64,000 bases of DNA, taken from positions 532,248,291 through 532,312,290 of the forward strand of contig NC_081409.1 of NCBI RefSeq assembly GCF_030272615.1. Direction: 5' to 3'. Below the pieces are notes generated by a model. The model saw only the letters and a program-made list of their open reading frames with translations, searched no databases and had not been told where the DNA came from. This stretch comes from Cryptomeria japonica. Taxonomy: Eukaryota; Streptophyta; Pinopsida; Cupressales; Cupressaceae. Below are positions 1 to 11,315 of the stretch, in pieces. Position numbers and translations under genes: made by a program. Every line of letters starts with the position of its first letter. Within the stretch, counting starts at the first letter, position 1.

Positions 1-545
1 CTTAATTTTAGTTCAATTTCCTTTAAAACCAAGAAAAGCACCCAATCACATCAATTCACCTGGATTGTGCTTCCTCTTGGAAAATCTTGACCGCTCATCA
101 TCATTTGATCTCAGTCGTTGGTTTCTTTCTGAATTTTCTATAAATTCAGGCTCTCATTTCTCATTCAAAAAAATCCTAGAGAATATATTGTTATTATGCT
201 GTTTTTGCTCTAGGTTCATTAAGAGTTTGCATTGAGATATTTCATATTAGTTATTGCATACATATTTAGATCATATATCTCATTTATTTCTTAAATCATG
301 TTAGATTAATCTTGCATTCATCTAGCTTAATTCATGCTCATATAGATTAAAAATCCTTCGTTTAGGTGTTGTCTAGTCACTGGATAGCTTAGCAATCTGA
401 GAGCAATCTAAACTCGCATCTACTAGAAGGCAATGAGTCTCTTTGTTATGGTTTTATTATTAATGTTTATATCTGTCTAACCATGCATGTAATGACTTAA
501 TTGAAGTGTTGTGTATTCTAGATACAGATACAGGTTCACTTTTCA
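1..545 (+). repeat. Element A 5' LTR, 3' part only
   Basis: This stretch matches 18699-19242 nearly base for base, with scattered substitutions. The match stops at the shared end ACTTTTCA. The LTR start lies upstream of the window. Confidence 0.85.
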
Positions 546-555
546 CACACATTTT

Positions 556-573
556 TGGCACCCACCGTGAGAC
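556..573 (+). other. Element A primer-binding site
   Basis: TGGCACCCACCGTGAGAC begins 11 bases after the 5' LTR match ends. It resembles the TTTGGCGCCCACCGTGGGG form often seen behind plant Tat-type LTRs. The primer tRNA is not assigned. Confidence 0.55.
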
Positions 574-645
574 AGAAGACTAATTTTTCGGCCTCAAAAT
601 CATTTTTTTTATCCTGCAGGTTTCGTCTGTACAATCTCTGTGAAA

Positions 646-857
646 TATCATACGAGTAGTATTACTGCATCGTACGACATTCTATTGAAGCCTTTTATTT
701 GTTGTACGAATCAGAAAATGGTGTCTTACAACATTATGTTCTGAATATTTAATTTTGTCTTCTGTCGTCCTATGCTTAGTTATAACTCGTACGACAAAAG
801 CCTTTTGTCGTTTCACTCTATTAGAATTGTCGTATGAGTTACTGTTTTGTCGTATGA
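646..857 (+). repeat. Periodic TGTCGTACGA motif array 1
   Basis: Degenerate copies of TGTCGTACGA (palindromic core TCGTACGA) start near 646, 668, 700, 722, 763, 785, 806, 828 and 848. Spacing is mostly 20-22 bases, with one 32-base step and one double step. The period is not a multiple of three, so it is not a coding repeat. The array sits in the leader just behind the PBS of element A. Confidence 0.7.
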
Positions 858-910
858 AAAACTGAGATTTTTTAGGAGTTTGCTTGAAATTAGGCTTGTG
901 GAAAGTCAAT

Positions 911-950
911 ATATATATGGAATATACTTTAAGTTATATTCCATATATAT
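911..950. repeat. Perfect 16-bp inverted repeat (hairpin)
   Basis: ATATATATGGAATATA at 911-926 is exactly complementary to 935-950, with an 8-base loop. A second short palindrome, AGAGGTTT-C-AAACCTCT, follows at 967-983. Both lie in the untranslated leader of element A. Confidence 0.75.
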
Positions 951-1331
951 TGTCAGGATGCTTGAGAGAGGTTTCAAACCTCTAGGAATTATAATGCAAA
1001 ATCTAGTTTTTGGAGGATCTTCCAAATTTTAGACTTAGTCAAATTTCATGGCATTTAAGCATTCGGAGTGAAAAATTTGTAACCATGATTTGAAATTAGG
1101 CTTGTGTAAGCTCACCAAGAGATTTGATATTTCACTAACTTTTTCTTCTTGCAGGTTTCTAACAATTTCTTGCAGGTTGGAGGAGTTAGATTAGGATTCT
1201 TTTTTTTGAAAAACAAATTACTTTTTCAGGGTTTTTTTTTTAATTAAATTTTGATTACACTAATGCTAACCTTGAATTGTCTTCTGTCTGCCTGATATTT
1301 TTATAGCCTATCCAGTTTCTTGCAGGATGCT

Positions 1332-1405
1332 TGTCAAAGAATTTATCAATCAAACATACGCCTGCCAAAGAATTTATCAATCAAACATACGCCTGTCAAA
1401 GAATA
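1332..1405 (+). repeat. 31-bp tandem repeat, about 2.4 copies
   Basis: Units begin at 1332, 1363 and 1394 with TGTCAAAGAATTTATCAATC or a one-base variant. The third unit is partial. It lies in the element A leader. Confidence 0.8.
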
Positions 1406-2450
1406 AGAATAAAAACAACATGACTACTGATACGTTGTTTTTGCAGGTTGCCTAAAGAGAATCAACCAAACATCGTGTATTCTTTAAATTCATTTTTTAA
1501 GGCACTTAAATTGCTATCTGGTTAATGAACAAATATGTCTATTGTGTTTTCAGAAAAATCTAAGAGGTAGGAGAGTATGCTCTTGTCTTTTACAGACAAT
1601 AAAAAATCTAGACCCTTGAGGCTTTTTCTAAAATTGAGATTTGTGTACCTTTAGCGGGTCTGTCACAGTGGGAAAAAGTAATCACCCTGTGAGAATGACC
1701 CAAGTGAGTATAGCTGGACCTGAGCATTCCAACTCACTATAATAAATAGGCCTCTGATGATTAAAGTCTCAGAGGATGGGATTATTTGAGTTTTCTCTTT
1801 GAGATCTCTCATATCGAGCATTTTGTAGGGCCTCACGGTCTCAATCACGTTTACGTGACTACAACTTGTTTTGGTAATTTGTTGGGCTATAGGCCTCAAT
1901 CATGTTTGCGTGACTTTAAGGGGTAATTTCAAATGAAATTTCTGACTAAGAACTATAAGATTAGAAGCTACCCAGTTCACCTCCGAAAGGTTGATAATCT
2001 TTGTGCAAGAGAGATAGTAAATCTCCCAAGACACTTGCCATATGGTGCCCCCATTAGTGTTTGGAGCCAGCTAATACGGTGTTGAGAATCCATTGCGTGA
2101 GACTCAGCGGCCATATTCTGATTAGCTATTGGGTATGTACCTAAGTCAGCAAGCAAATGCTTTCTTCTCTAAGCTAAATTCCATAGGGTTTGCATGCTGT
2201 GATTGGAGTTATTATTCATATTACATGTTTTCTATGTTTTCATCCCTGAAACTAAAACTAGAGAAAACAAATCAACAACTCAGTGATAAACTATGTCCGT
2301 GTTAGAACTAGTCTACCCTAAGTCAAAAATCTGTCCAAAACTAGTCTATCCTGGTCAAAAATTAGTCCATCTCAGAATTGGTCATACTCAGTTGTCATAC
2401 TCAGCTATTAAAAAAAAAAACCTCGGAATTTTTGTCTCTATCTTGTTAAC

Positions 2451-2752
2451 AGTTGTACGAACCTAATTATTTATCGTGCTGCACCATATCCTATGTCGTA
2501 CGAGTCTTATAATCTGTCATCCAAGCTCAATCCTCTGTTGTACGAAACCCAACAGTCTGTCATTTAAAGCTAAATCCTGTGTCATATGAGATAGAATGAC
2601 ACTGAATCCTTTGTCTTTCAGGACATGCCCATTTGTCATACGGTACTAGGCAACAACTTGTACGAAACATAACTGTTGTCGTCCTAAAGCTATTAAATTG
2701 TCGTCCGGCTTAGAATATCCTTGTCGTACAAATCTTTGATTTTGTCAGTACA
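2451..2752 (+). repeat. Periodic TGTCGTACGA motif array 2
   Basis: About 14 degenerate copies start near 2451, 2472, 2494, 2515, 2536, 2559, 2580, 2612, 2634, 2656, 2677, 2699, 2722 and 2743. Steps are 21-23 bases except one of 32. The best copies read TGTCGTACGA or TGTTGTACGA; others keep only TGTC. Copies share little sequence between motifs, so spacing is conserved better than sequence. Confidence 0.8.
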
Positions 2753-3142
2753 AAGCAGTCAAACTTGCCTAGATCAGTCTACAACGAGCATAAAACTGGT
2801 TATCATCCTCCTGAGCATAAACAACCTTGATAGTGTACCACTACCATTGCGTTGCACGATTTTGTCGATCATCTTTAAGCTAGTCCAAACAACATCTTAT
2901 CAAACCTAAGTTAACTTAGATAACGTCTTACACATGATAGATCATTCCTGAAACTAGACCATATCTTAGTAACTTCTCTCAATCACTACGTTAAACGAAT
3001 AACTAGCTACAATTTGATCTTGACTTCTGCAACACATCTAGCTCTCAGTCCCATTGGTTGTAAATGCCTGTTCAAACTAGTAGCTCTTCTAATTTTTTTT
3101 GACAAAAGTAAGAATCTCATAAATACCTTAGCTCTAATTCCC

Positions 3143-4501
3143 ATGGCTACCTTGGCTCAAATGCTTCAAGATATCAAGAAATATATGACATGAAAACCCA
3201 ACAAAATAAATCAATGGCTCCATTTGAAAAACAAATGCATGATATCAAGAGTGAGAAACTTCAAGGAATACTAAAATGATTATGTGATTTGACAATCGAA
3301 TACCAACAAATAATTGATAATCAAAGACCAAATCTCATACAAGATCACAAAACACCTTCACCAAGACAAAAAGACATCTATTCCCTAGATAGACAGTTTA
3401 CACCCTTGGCGAAATCTATTGAGTCAGCTTTGGAAGAGCTTCTTAAGAACAATCTTATCATATTTCCTAAAAAGACCACATGGGGATGTGTAGTTTTGAG
3501 TAGTTACTGTGCATATCATAGGCATAACGAACATAAGACTTCAATGTGTATGGAATTAAAACATAAGATTCAAGATCTCATTGATAATGGTGTCATTAAA
3601 ATTGAAGATCCTAATGACTCACCTAAAGAAAAAGAAGGAACTATTTCTAAGCATGATCAAAATCATGAACCTATGTCTAGTAAGGCTCCATATGTGGCCT
3701 CCATCCCTTCCATAATGCCTCCATCTCCTAAAACTTCTCAAAAACAATCCATACCATCTCCTTCAGACAATGAAACTTCTCATGTTTACCTTCAAGGGCT
3801 ATCTCCTATGGGAATCCAAGTTAATGCCAATATTGATACAAGTTCCTCACATGATTTAAAAATCCCAGATCCTATGCCATCATGCACTCCAATTACAATC
3901 ATACCCACTCCAGAAGGCCCTTTCCAAAATGCTTCCCCATCATGTCAAAATATGGAGACCTTCCAAGAATCCCCTACGCCTATGAAAAATCCTATCCCTT
4001 CCTTAGAAGTAACTCCATGTCAAGAGGATAACCTGAAAAATGAAGAAACAAGTCCTATCATAAATCAAGATCAAGAAACCAAAACTCCTCAATCCCATCT
4101 AATGATTGAAAAATATCCTATTTCACTAGAATCCCATGATGATCCCCTTATACCTTTCCATTTCTTCCAAGATGACCCCCTTCCATCTCAAGAGCAAACC
4201 ATCCTTCCAAATCCCACTCCTAATCCACTTCCTAAGCAAAATCATGATGCCTCTTCCACCTATTCAAAATGAAGAGTCAAACACCCTATCCAATGGTCAT
4301 CTTCCATGTCAAGATCAAAGTATCCCTTCATCTCCTTGTCATAATCCTCCATGTTCACTTCATGATCCCATCATACCTTGCAAGCCACATCCACCTCAAA
4401 ATGGACTTGCCTCTAGCATCAAAAGTAAGAAGAAACCCTTTGTTAAAAATACCTTTCAAAGCATACATTATCAAAGAAAAGGGTTAGACATTCATGAATA
4501 G
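3143..4501 (+). pseudogene. gag: Element A gag remnant (Tat-type)
   Basis: An ATG at 3143 opens MATLAQMLQDIKKYMT and then meets a stop. The longest piece, 3289-4272, is in another frame. It holds FTPLAKSIESALEELLKNN, a CAYHRHNEHKTSMC cluster (C-x2-H-x4-H-x4-C) and LKHKIQDLIDNGVI. This combination is the C-terminal gag zinc-finger region of plant Tat/Athila-type elements. After it the protein turns into proline-, serine- and glutamine-rich low complexity and never reaches a protease. The same proline-rich stretch occurs in element C. Frameshifts and stops make it a pseudogene; the family assignment is reasonably secure. Confidence 0.65.
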
Positions 4502-5706
4502 GGTATATTAAAACCCCCTGCTATAAAAAAAAATCTTGATTATAATGGCTACATTCCTCACTCTCAAGATGTTGGTATCCCTCATAAATCCTACATTTCC
4601 CCAGTTAAATCCAAATACATGCCTTCTCCTTCGCGACTTCCATCCATTCTAGGTCCCTATATCCCTCCATCCCTTATGAAGGATCAACAAAGGCACACAT
4701 CTTTGAGTACCTTCCATCCATCTAAAAGACCTCCATATCATTCCTATCTATCCACGCATCCCCCTCCAATCAATTTGGATGCCAAGCATAAAATTCATAA
4801 GTTAAGTAATCCACATGTATTCAAGGATCAACATGTCTCGTCTAATCGACATGTCAAAACAAAGAAAAATATGATCCAAAAATAAAAAGAAAAATACAAA
4901 ACGCCACAAAGGCCCACAAAAAAAGAAGAAAATTCAAAAGTTATATGGGTTTCTAAGGCACTTGTACAAGCAATGCGCTCTAAGGAACTACAAAAGCATG
5001 AAAAATAAAAAACCATGTGGCTCCCTAAGCGACTGCTTGAAGCACAACAGTCTAAAGAGAAATCAAAATTGGCATCCAAAATTGTTGTTCCTCCATCCAA
5101 GCCTTCCGAGTCTATTCCTCCATCACCTCCTTCATATATTTTGGGTTCTTATGCCCCAAAATTTGTAACCTTTCCTCCATCCAAATCTCAAAATCTAAGA
5201 TTCACTTCTCTTCCATATGTCCACAATCCCTCAAGATGTGTGCTAATGTTGATCTTTCCAACATTTCCATCTAGCTATACACAATTATCCCAACATCCCA
5301 TCCATTATCCAACACCTCTTTGTCACCCTTCCATCCCTCTTATCCAATCCTTTGCATAAATCTTTTCCCTAGTTTCATTTCATTATCCTGCCAACATCTT
5401 TGAGCATACCTTCATAGCCATGGTTGCAACTCATATTCTAAGGGTACCATCCAAAGCAGCAAGACGTTGGGTTCCTTCTTGCATCCCCTATCATGCCTCT
5501 ATTATCTTCCAAAAAAGAAAATAAAAAAATGATGAAAAAGTGAAAAAAAAAATCAGAAAAGAAAAGTAGAGAAATAATTTCATCCACGAGTGAAAACCAC
5601 TTCTTGTGGCGCCTTGGGCAAGTACCATGATGAAAACCTAGAAAACAGGCATCATGCGTAATCCATTATCCTTTTGCACTTTACACTGGGGGAATGTTCC
5701 ATCCAT
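4502..5706 (+). other. Degenerate proline-rich tail of element A gag region
   Basis: Pieces of peptide in shifting frames keep repeated SPSxLPSILGPYIPPS-like wording. At 5015-5359 one frame reads RLLEAQQSKEKSKLASKIVV, closely matching element C at about 25010-25080. No known domain. It ends where element B is inserted (target GTACA at 5707-5711). Confidence 0.5.
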
Positions 5707-5787
5707 GTACATGTTAGCATATGGACACTCCAATGAGACATTGTGTGTGATTGAAGGTTTTGTCATTGATGGCAACCTTGCAATCCT

Positions 5788-5952
5788 ATGGCACCGGCAA
5801 GACATTATACTGGCAAAGCATTACTCAAACAAAACAATGCTCTGGCATCAACAAAATCAATCTACACCGGAATTGGCACAGAAGATGTACACCGACATAG
5901 AAGATGTAAACCGGCACAGAAGGAAATATGTATACCGGCACAAAGGCCGACA
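5788..5952 (+). promoter_or_regulatory. CACCGGCA-type motif cluster in U3
   Basis: Variants of CACCGGCA/TACCGGCA recur near 5791, 5808, 5842, 5867, 5890, 5910 and 5934, upstream of the TATA box. Related copies (as TGCCGGTG on the + strand) occur in the LTRs of D, F and G. Many variants differ by CG to TG or CA, as expected for methylated sites. A binding-site role is inferred. Confidence 0.45.
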
Positions 5953-6020
5953 AGATTTTTGATATGTAATATTTTGTTTATCATTGTAAGCCGACTTGGC
6001 AAATTGTAAAATGACTCTTG

Positions 6021-6029
6021 TATATAAAA
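6021..6029 (+). promoter_or_regulatory. TATA box of element B LTR
   Basis: TATATAAAAG lies in mid-LTR, followed about 48 bases later by AATAAATAAA (6069-6078), a likely poly(A) signal. This spacing places the R region right after it. Confidence 0.65.
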
Positions 6030-6265
6030 GAGATCATTATAGGAATTTGTAGCATATGGATAAAAAACAATAAATAAATTATAAGGTAGACCTAATGTGC
6101 GAATTGTAGGTCAAGGGTATATGTAAAGAACAGAGCAAGAACCGGTACTGAATCTGGCATTGAAGATGCTATTGTAAAGCAGTACAAGATATAGGATTTG
6201 TGTAAATCCTCATTGTAAGTCAGTGTGACTTCTCATTGAGCAGTGAGCTCTAGGCAGTTAGCCTT

Positions 6266-6279
6266 CCTGCATGTGCAGG
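6266..6279. repeat. Conserved LTR stem-loop CCTGCA-TG-TGCAGG
   Basis: A 6-bp perfect stem with a 2-base loop, downstream of the TATA box. The stem is kept in B, D, F and the solo LTR, while the loop varies (for example CCTGCAAGTGCAGG in D). Confidence 0.55.
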
Positions 6280-6554
6280 CCCCTATTGTAAGTAATATTC
6301 TCTTATTGGCCAGTAAGTGAATATTGTGGGTCACAAATCCCACCGAGGTTTTTCCCACACTGGGTTTCCTCGTTAAACATCTTGTGTTATGGTGTTCTTT
6401 TCATGTGGATGCTTTTGATTCTATTATTTGCATTAATTCTTGCATATCGGTATACTGTTACTTTATATTCTGCATATTTAGTTTTAAGAAAATTTCATTA
6501 CCGGTCAGATACTGATTCACCCCCCCTCTCAATATATGTGGGAACCCTAACAAT

Positions 6555-6566
6555 TGGTATCAGAGC
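6555..6566 (+). other. Element B primer-binding site (initiator tRNA-Met)
   Basis: TGGTATCAGAGC starts two bases after the 5' LTR. This is the standard plant PBS complementary to the 3' end of initiator tRNA-Met. Confidence 0.95.
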
Positions 6567-6635
6567 TTGGTCCTCTATTTTCAGAAGCCTAACAGCTTGA
6601 GGAAGATCTTGACATCGGTAAAGAGGGAAAATCTA

Positions 6636-7741
6636 ATGAAGCAACTTGAAGGAGCTCTTACTGACTATGATGCAGAGAAGTTGAAAAATATCAAATTAGA
6701 AGATGATTTAAAAGCAGCTCAGGACATTATTCAAGCACTTCAAGAAAATCTTACTGTTACAAGAAACAAGAGAAGAGAACTTTGTGAAAAATTGCAAAAT
6801 GAAAATGATGAAAAGGAATCACTAAATGATATGATAAGCAAATTGAAACAAGAGATCATGACAACAAAAAATGAAATGCAGGATATGGCTATGAGATTCT
6901 GCAAAGAGATTGAGGACAGAAAGAAGAATGAAGAAGAATTGACCAGAAGAATAAGTGATGCAGCAAATGAGAACACAAGACTTAGCTATGAAAATGACAT
7001 GTTGAAGACAGATCTGATGCATACTCAAAATGACTCAAATGAACTAATGAGACAAAAAGAGATCTTGGAAAGGGAATTGGAAACTGCAAATCAATACAAA
7101 GAAAAATTCAAGAAAAGCTCAGAAGAACTTGGTACCTTATTGAAGAATCAAAAACCCAAAGATGACACTTCTGGAGTTGGATTTGAAGTGGAGAAAGCTC
7201 CGGTACTGCAAATACCCAGGATCAAAGCAAACCGGTAAGACCCTCTAGTACTTACAAATTCAATGGAAAATGCTTTAACTATAATAAATATGGTCATAGG
7301 GAAAATGAATGTAGATCTAGGAATTATCAGAACATCATTCCTCCCACCGGTAAATGCACCAAATGCAACAAAATTGGTCATAACTCTAAAAATTGCAGAA
7401 TGAATGTAAGATGTTATGTTTGTGGAAGATTTGGTCATTTATCAAATAAATGCAGAACACAAACCGACATAGGTTATGGGAAAGCTATTCAGAAAAATAA
7501 TGTAACTTGTTATGCATGTAACAAGATTGGTCATATTGCTAAATTCTGTAGAAGTAAAGGTACACTGGTAGATAACAAAAGTACTAGCTTGAAAGGTAAA
7601 GAAAACGTTGAAGAGGTTAAGCAAGAATTTTCAAAGCAATGGATTAGAAAAGGTGATCTAAATATTGGGGTTACTCCTCCACCGGTAGAACCAACAAATC
7701 CTTCACTTACAGGACAATATGATGCTCCACCGGTAGGATAG
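6636..7741 (+). pseudogene. Element B ORF1: coiled-coil protein with four CCHC zinc knuckles (gag-like)
   Basis: The ATG at 6636 is the first good start after the PBS. The first 200 residues are a heptad-like, Glu/Lys/Leu/Asn-rich coiled coil. A frameshift near 7230-7245 separates it from the zinc-knuckle part. That part has a degenerate CFNYNKYGHRENEC, then CTKCNKIGHNSKNC, CYVCGRFGHLSNKC and CYACNKIGHIAKFC (about 7270-7550), then a Pro/Thr-rich tail. CCHC knuckles are typical of retroelement nucleocapsids that bind RNA. I see no Copia gag capsid domain (UBN2/DUF4219), so this may be a cut-down gag kept for packaging. Element D encodes the same protein on the minus strand. Confidence 0.75.
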
Positions 7742-8086
7742 AGCAATGCTCCACCGACAGGATGTTCTTCATCAAATTGAAGAAAATTATCTCGAGGGTT
7801 TGGCAATTTAATGACACATGTGCTATTATTCCCTCGGTTAGAGGAAAGAAGTTGAAAATCCTTCATTACCGGCAAATAAAGTTGAGTTAATACATTACCG
7901 GCAAACAATTAATGTGGTAGGTAGCAGAGAAAACTTTATAAAATAAGGTTTTTGGCTCCATTTCATTTCACCGTGAATTCAAACTTTCAGAGAGCGCGAA
8001 GATTTCCAAGCTAAGGCATTCCAAGCAAAGAGGCAAAGCACTTCAGCAATCAATCCATCCAAAGGTAGAAAAATGTATTTATCATC
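7742..8086 (+). other. ORF1-ORF2 spacer of element B
   Basis: 345 bases without an ORF. A TATA-like sequence at 7937 precedes ORF2 by 150 bases. Confidence 0.6.
7937..7945 (+). promoter_or_regulatory. Possible internal TATA box upstream of ORF2
   Basis: TATAAAATA lies 142 bases ahead of the ORF2 ATG. It could drive a separate ORF2 transcript. Element D shows no clear equivalent, which lowers confidence. Confidence 0.3.
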
Positions 8087-11000
8087 ATGGCATCCTCCTC
8101 TGCACCTGAATTCATAGCAAACCCTACAGTAGTCGAGGTTATAAAATGACCTAGGCCCGTGTTTGAGCTAGTTCCCGAGATAGCTAAGAAAGATGACAAC
8201 ACAGGTGCTTTTTCCCAAATTCCAAAGGGTGTTGTTTATGCAGAAGACCCTAGAATGTATATTCATTGCAACATAGAGGAATTAGGTGATGAAGAAATCA
8301 AAAATATGTATAAATCTGTTATATGTGAAAATGCCGGAAATGTGAAACCTGAACATAAAATTGTTGAAACCCTAGGATTCACTGAAATCCTCTGCATTCC
8401 TGAATTTCCCAAGGAAGTGGTTAGGATAGTTCTTAGTAGGGTACATGGCTCATTCTTTTGGCTTGAATCAGTGCATAAAATTACAAAGGTAGTTGTGAAA
8501 GCAGTAACAGGGTTACCTTCCACCGATACCAGACCCGACAAAACCAAGAAGGTCTCCAATGACCTAGTAATGAAATTAACTGGTGCAACATCCGACAAAA
8601 GATCATTGAGGGTTAATGATGTGACCAATACAAATGTGAGATTAATTAGCATGATTCTAGGTTACAAAGCAACTCATGCAAATAGGCTTAACTCTGTTTC
8701 CAGTTTATGCATAAAAAGTGCTTATGACATGGTTAAGGATAATGCAAAAATTGATATTTGTGAATGGTTAAAAGATGAGTTAATTGACAATTTGGCAAAA
8801 ATCAAGAAGGATAAGAAAGGAACCTTTAGATTTGGAAATTTGCTTGTATGCTTAATGTTACATATAACCAAACAAGCTCCCGGTATAGGCTATAAGGATT
8901 TTGGATTCGACATATCGGTAGGAAAACAATTGTCTGACTTATTCAACAACATGGGTGAAAACAGAGAAAAGAATATCAATGAGTATTTTCAAGCACTAAA
9001 GGTCAAAATGAATAAGAGGATAAGACTATCACAGGAAATTGTCAACAAATACAAGGATGATATATGCTTTGTAATAAAAAAGGATGAGATTTGGATGGAA
9101 GCAGTCATCCCAAGAACAATCTGGGTTACAGAGATGGGGTATGAAACAGATGACCACATAGTGGAAACTTATGCCAAAGCACTTCTGGAAGCCCCCAATG
9201 AACCAAAGGAAGAAGTATTTGGTAGTGCTGAGACCATCGAAAGTCAAATTCAATCTAAAAAGGGAGTAAAGAAAGTTGAGGCAGTTGTGAGGAAAGGAAC
9301 CAGGCAAGCAAAAGCCATAAAAGATGATGTATTAAAGAAAACCGACATAACAAAAAAAGAGTTGGCAGCCAAACTGCCTGAAACTCATCTATCACTGGTA
9401 GATACCTCCTCAGAAGGAGATATGCCAGCAACTTTCAAAAGAGTTGTTAGGAAAAGAGACCCCTCACCGGTATCCACTCCTTCACCTAGAAGGACAAGAC
9501 AGAAGCAACAAGCTGTAAGGTCTCCAGTCAAGAAAGCCACACCTAAGAAAAAGCTGACCCCCAAAAAGAAGAAGAAGACAAACATTGACTTGGCCCCTTT
9601 TGACATATTACTGAATGAGATCACAGAGGAAGGTAAATTGAAAAACATAGGGAAAATCTATGACACCCTATCAGATGATGAGAAAGGACAAGTCGAGGAA
9701 AGTGTTATATTTCACATGGACATGTATAAAAAGTTTTTGATGCAAGTCCTAAATGAAATTCCTGATGAATTATATAAAAGAATTGAGGCCAGAAGGCAAG
9801 GAGTAGTTGAGTTGGATAAGAAAATTAAAATAGAAAAATTACTTGCAGTATACCCGGTCAACTCACCTAAGGAAATTGATGATTTGATAGCTCAAGCCAA
9901 CCGGACAATTTTTCCACTGCACACCGGCAAATATCACTAATGGCAGGTAGAGTTACTGAAGTTTCAGAGGAAACAGAAAATGGTTGGGATATATTCTTGG
10001 TTGAAAAAAAAAACAAGAAGAATATAGGAATCCCAAGCCCATCCTGGTATATCAAAAGGACAAAGGGAAAGGTAAAGTTGGTGAACCACCAAGTATCAAG
10101 ATTAGAGACAACTTACCCCCACCTCCTTTAAATACTCCACCGGTAAAAACAACAACTGCAGAAGATGAACGGGCAGCTGAGAGCATGGACATAGAGGATA
10201 ATAATCCTAATCCTGAAGTCCTATATACTGTGAATGTTGATACTCAAAAAATCAACATAGTGGTAGATAAGAATACCACAGATAAATATGAAAACAAAGA
10301 GCAACTGGCAACAGAAAACAAAGAGCAACCGGCAACAGAAAACAAAGAGCAACCGGCAGCAGATTCAGAGAAAAAGGTGGAATCTGGAACACAAACAGAG
10401 CAACCAACAGAGCTAAAGGCTCTAGAATAGATGCCACTGGTAAGAAATGATGCAGGAAAAATTGTGCTTAAAGAGATGGAGACACAAACAGACCTACCAG
10501 AGGTCAATACCAGCATGGTCACTTCCACCGGCACTTAGTTTATTGGGTCACCATCAAATGTAACAGAGGTATTGCTCGAATCTATCAAGAAAATAACTGA
10601 TTATAGCTCACAAGCCTATAAAGTGATAGATGATTCAATTCCAGTTTTGAAATCAATAGCTCCCAATTGTAATATAGCCAACAAAGATTCTTTAGGCCAG
10701 TTGGATACACTTTGTAAATATATTTTTGGAAATTTTGAGCAAACAAAGGTAGAAATTGTAAAGGAAAGTGTAGAAAAAGAGAAACAAAAATTCTTTGAGG
10801 AAGGAATAAAGAAGTGTAATAGGGAATTTGACACACTTCTACCGGAACTGTGCAATTTATTGAAAGAGTACAAAACTCTGTACAAAGATACCTGTAAGAT
10901 AAACTTTTTGACCACAGATGTAGACAAAAAGATGAGAAAGGTACAGGAAGAGATCAATAAACTTGCTGATAATTTTGTTAACTCACCTGATACATTATCA

Positions 11001-11315
11001 GTTTTTGAGGAAAAGATAACAAATTTTGAGGAAGAATTGCTCAAATTAGAAAGAGAAAAAGAGAAAATAATAAACAAGGCAAAATTTTTGAGATCTAAAC
11101 TAAGTCCAAGATTGGACTATTTAGCATCTCTGCACAAGGAAATCTTAGAGGCACTAACACAGGGTAGCAAAACACCAGCAGAGCACTTGCAGCATCTCAC
11201 CGGTACAGTATACAGAACTGAGATAGCAATAAAGGAGAGCAAGAAGTTTATGGATGGCATAAACTTAATTTTGGGAGATATTCTTCAGATAATAACTACC
11301 CAACTACAAGGTTGA
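8087..11315 (+). pseudogene. Element B ORF2: large unknown retroelement-borne protein
   Basis: The start is the ATG at 8087 (MASSSAPEFIANPTVVEV), matched by element D's MEVRSSSVPMFISNPTVVEV. A TGA follows about 20 codons in, and the longest open piece is 8159-9940. The first 340 residues look globular: GVVYAEDPRMYIHCNIEELG, VTGLPSTD, KKGTFRFGNLLVCLMLHIT. They are followed by a Lys/Arg-rich stretch with TPKKKLTPKKKKK (a possible nuclear signal), a charged acidic and repetitive middle, and a long coiled coil ending in ITTQLQG. A one-base deletion near 9925 breaks the frame relative to element F. Function unknown. No RT, integrase, protease or transposase motif was seen. Its position and partial layout resemble the LTR ORF of element I. 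Confidence 0.75.

Larger units (their letters stand above)
858..2450 (+). other. Element A leader, no convincing gene
   Basis: AT-rich sequence between the LTR and gag remnant, with no ORF that looks coding. Strong 3'-splice-acceptor-like strings (pyrimidine tract then TTGCAG|G) recur near 1150, 1171, 1321 and 1441, and a similar CTGCAG|GTTT occurs near 616. They may be remains of spliced leader exons, but no matching donor was established. Confidence 0.45.
5712..6552 (+). repeat. Element B 5' LTR
   Basis: Starts TGTTAGCATATGG and ends GGAACCCTAACA; matches 11524-12365. U3 (about 5790-5950) contains repeated CACCGGCA-like words. A TATA box lies at 6021 and a poly(A)-signal-like AATAAATAAA at 6069. 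A run of C residues lies near 6520, about 25 bases from the LTR end. Confidence 0.95.

Noticed and set aside
2451-2752. Possible CRISPR-like array
   Set aside because: The repeats are short and degenerate, spacing is about 21 nt start to start, and the context is a plant retroelement leader.
10244-10534. Minus-strand ORF with Cys/Ser-rich repeats
   Set aside because: It is the antisense shadow of the acidic repeat (ENKEQPATENKEQ-type) in element B ORF2.
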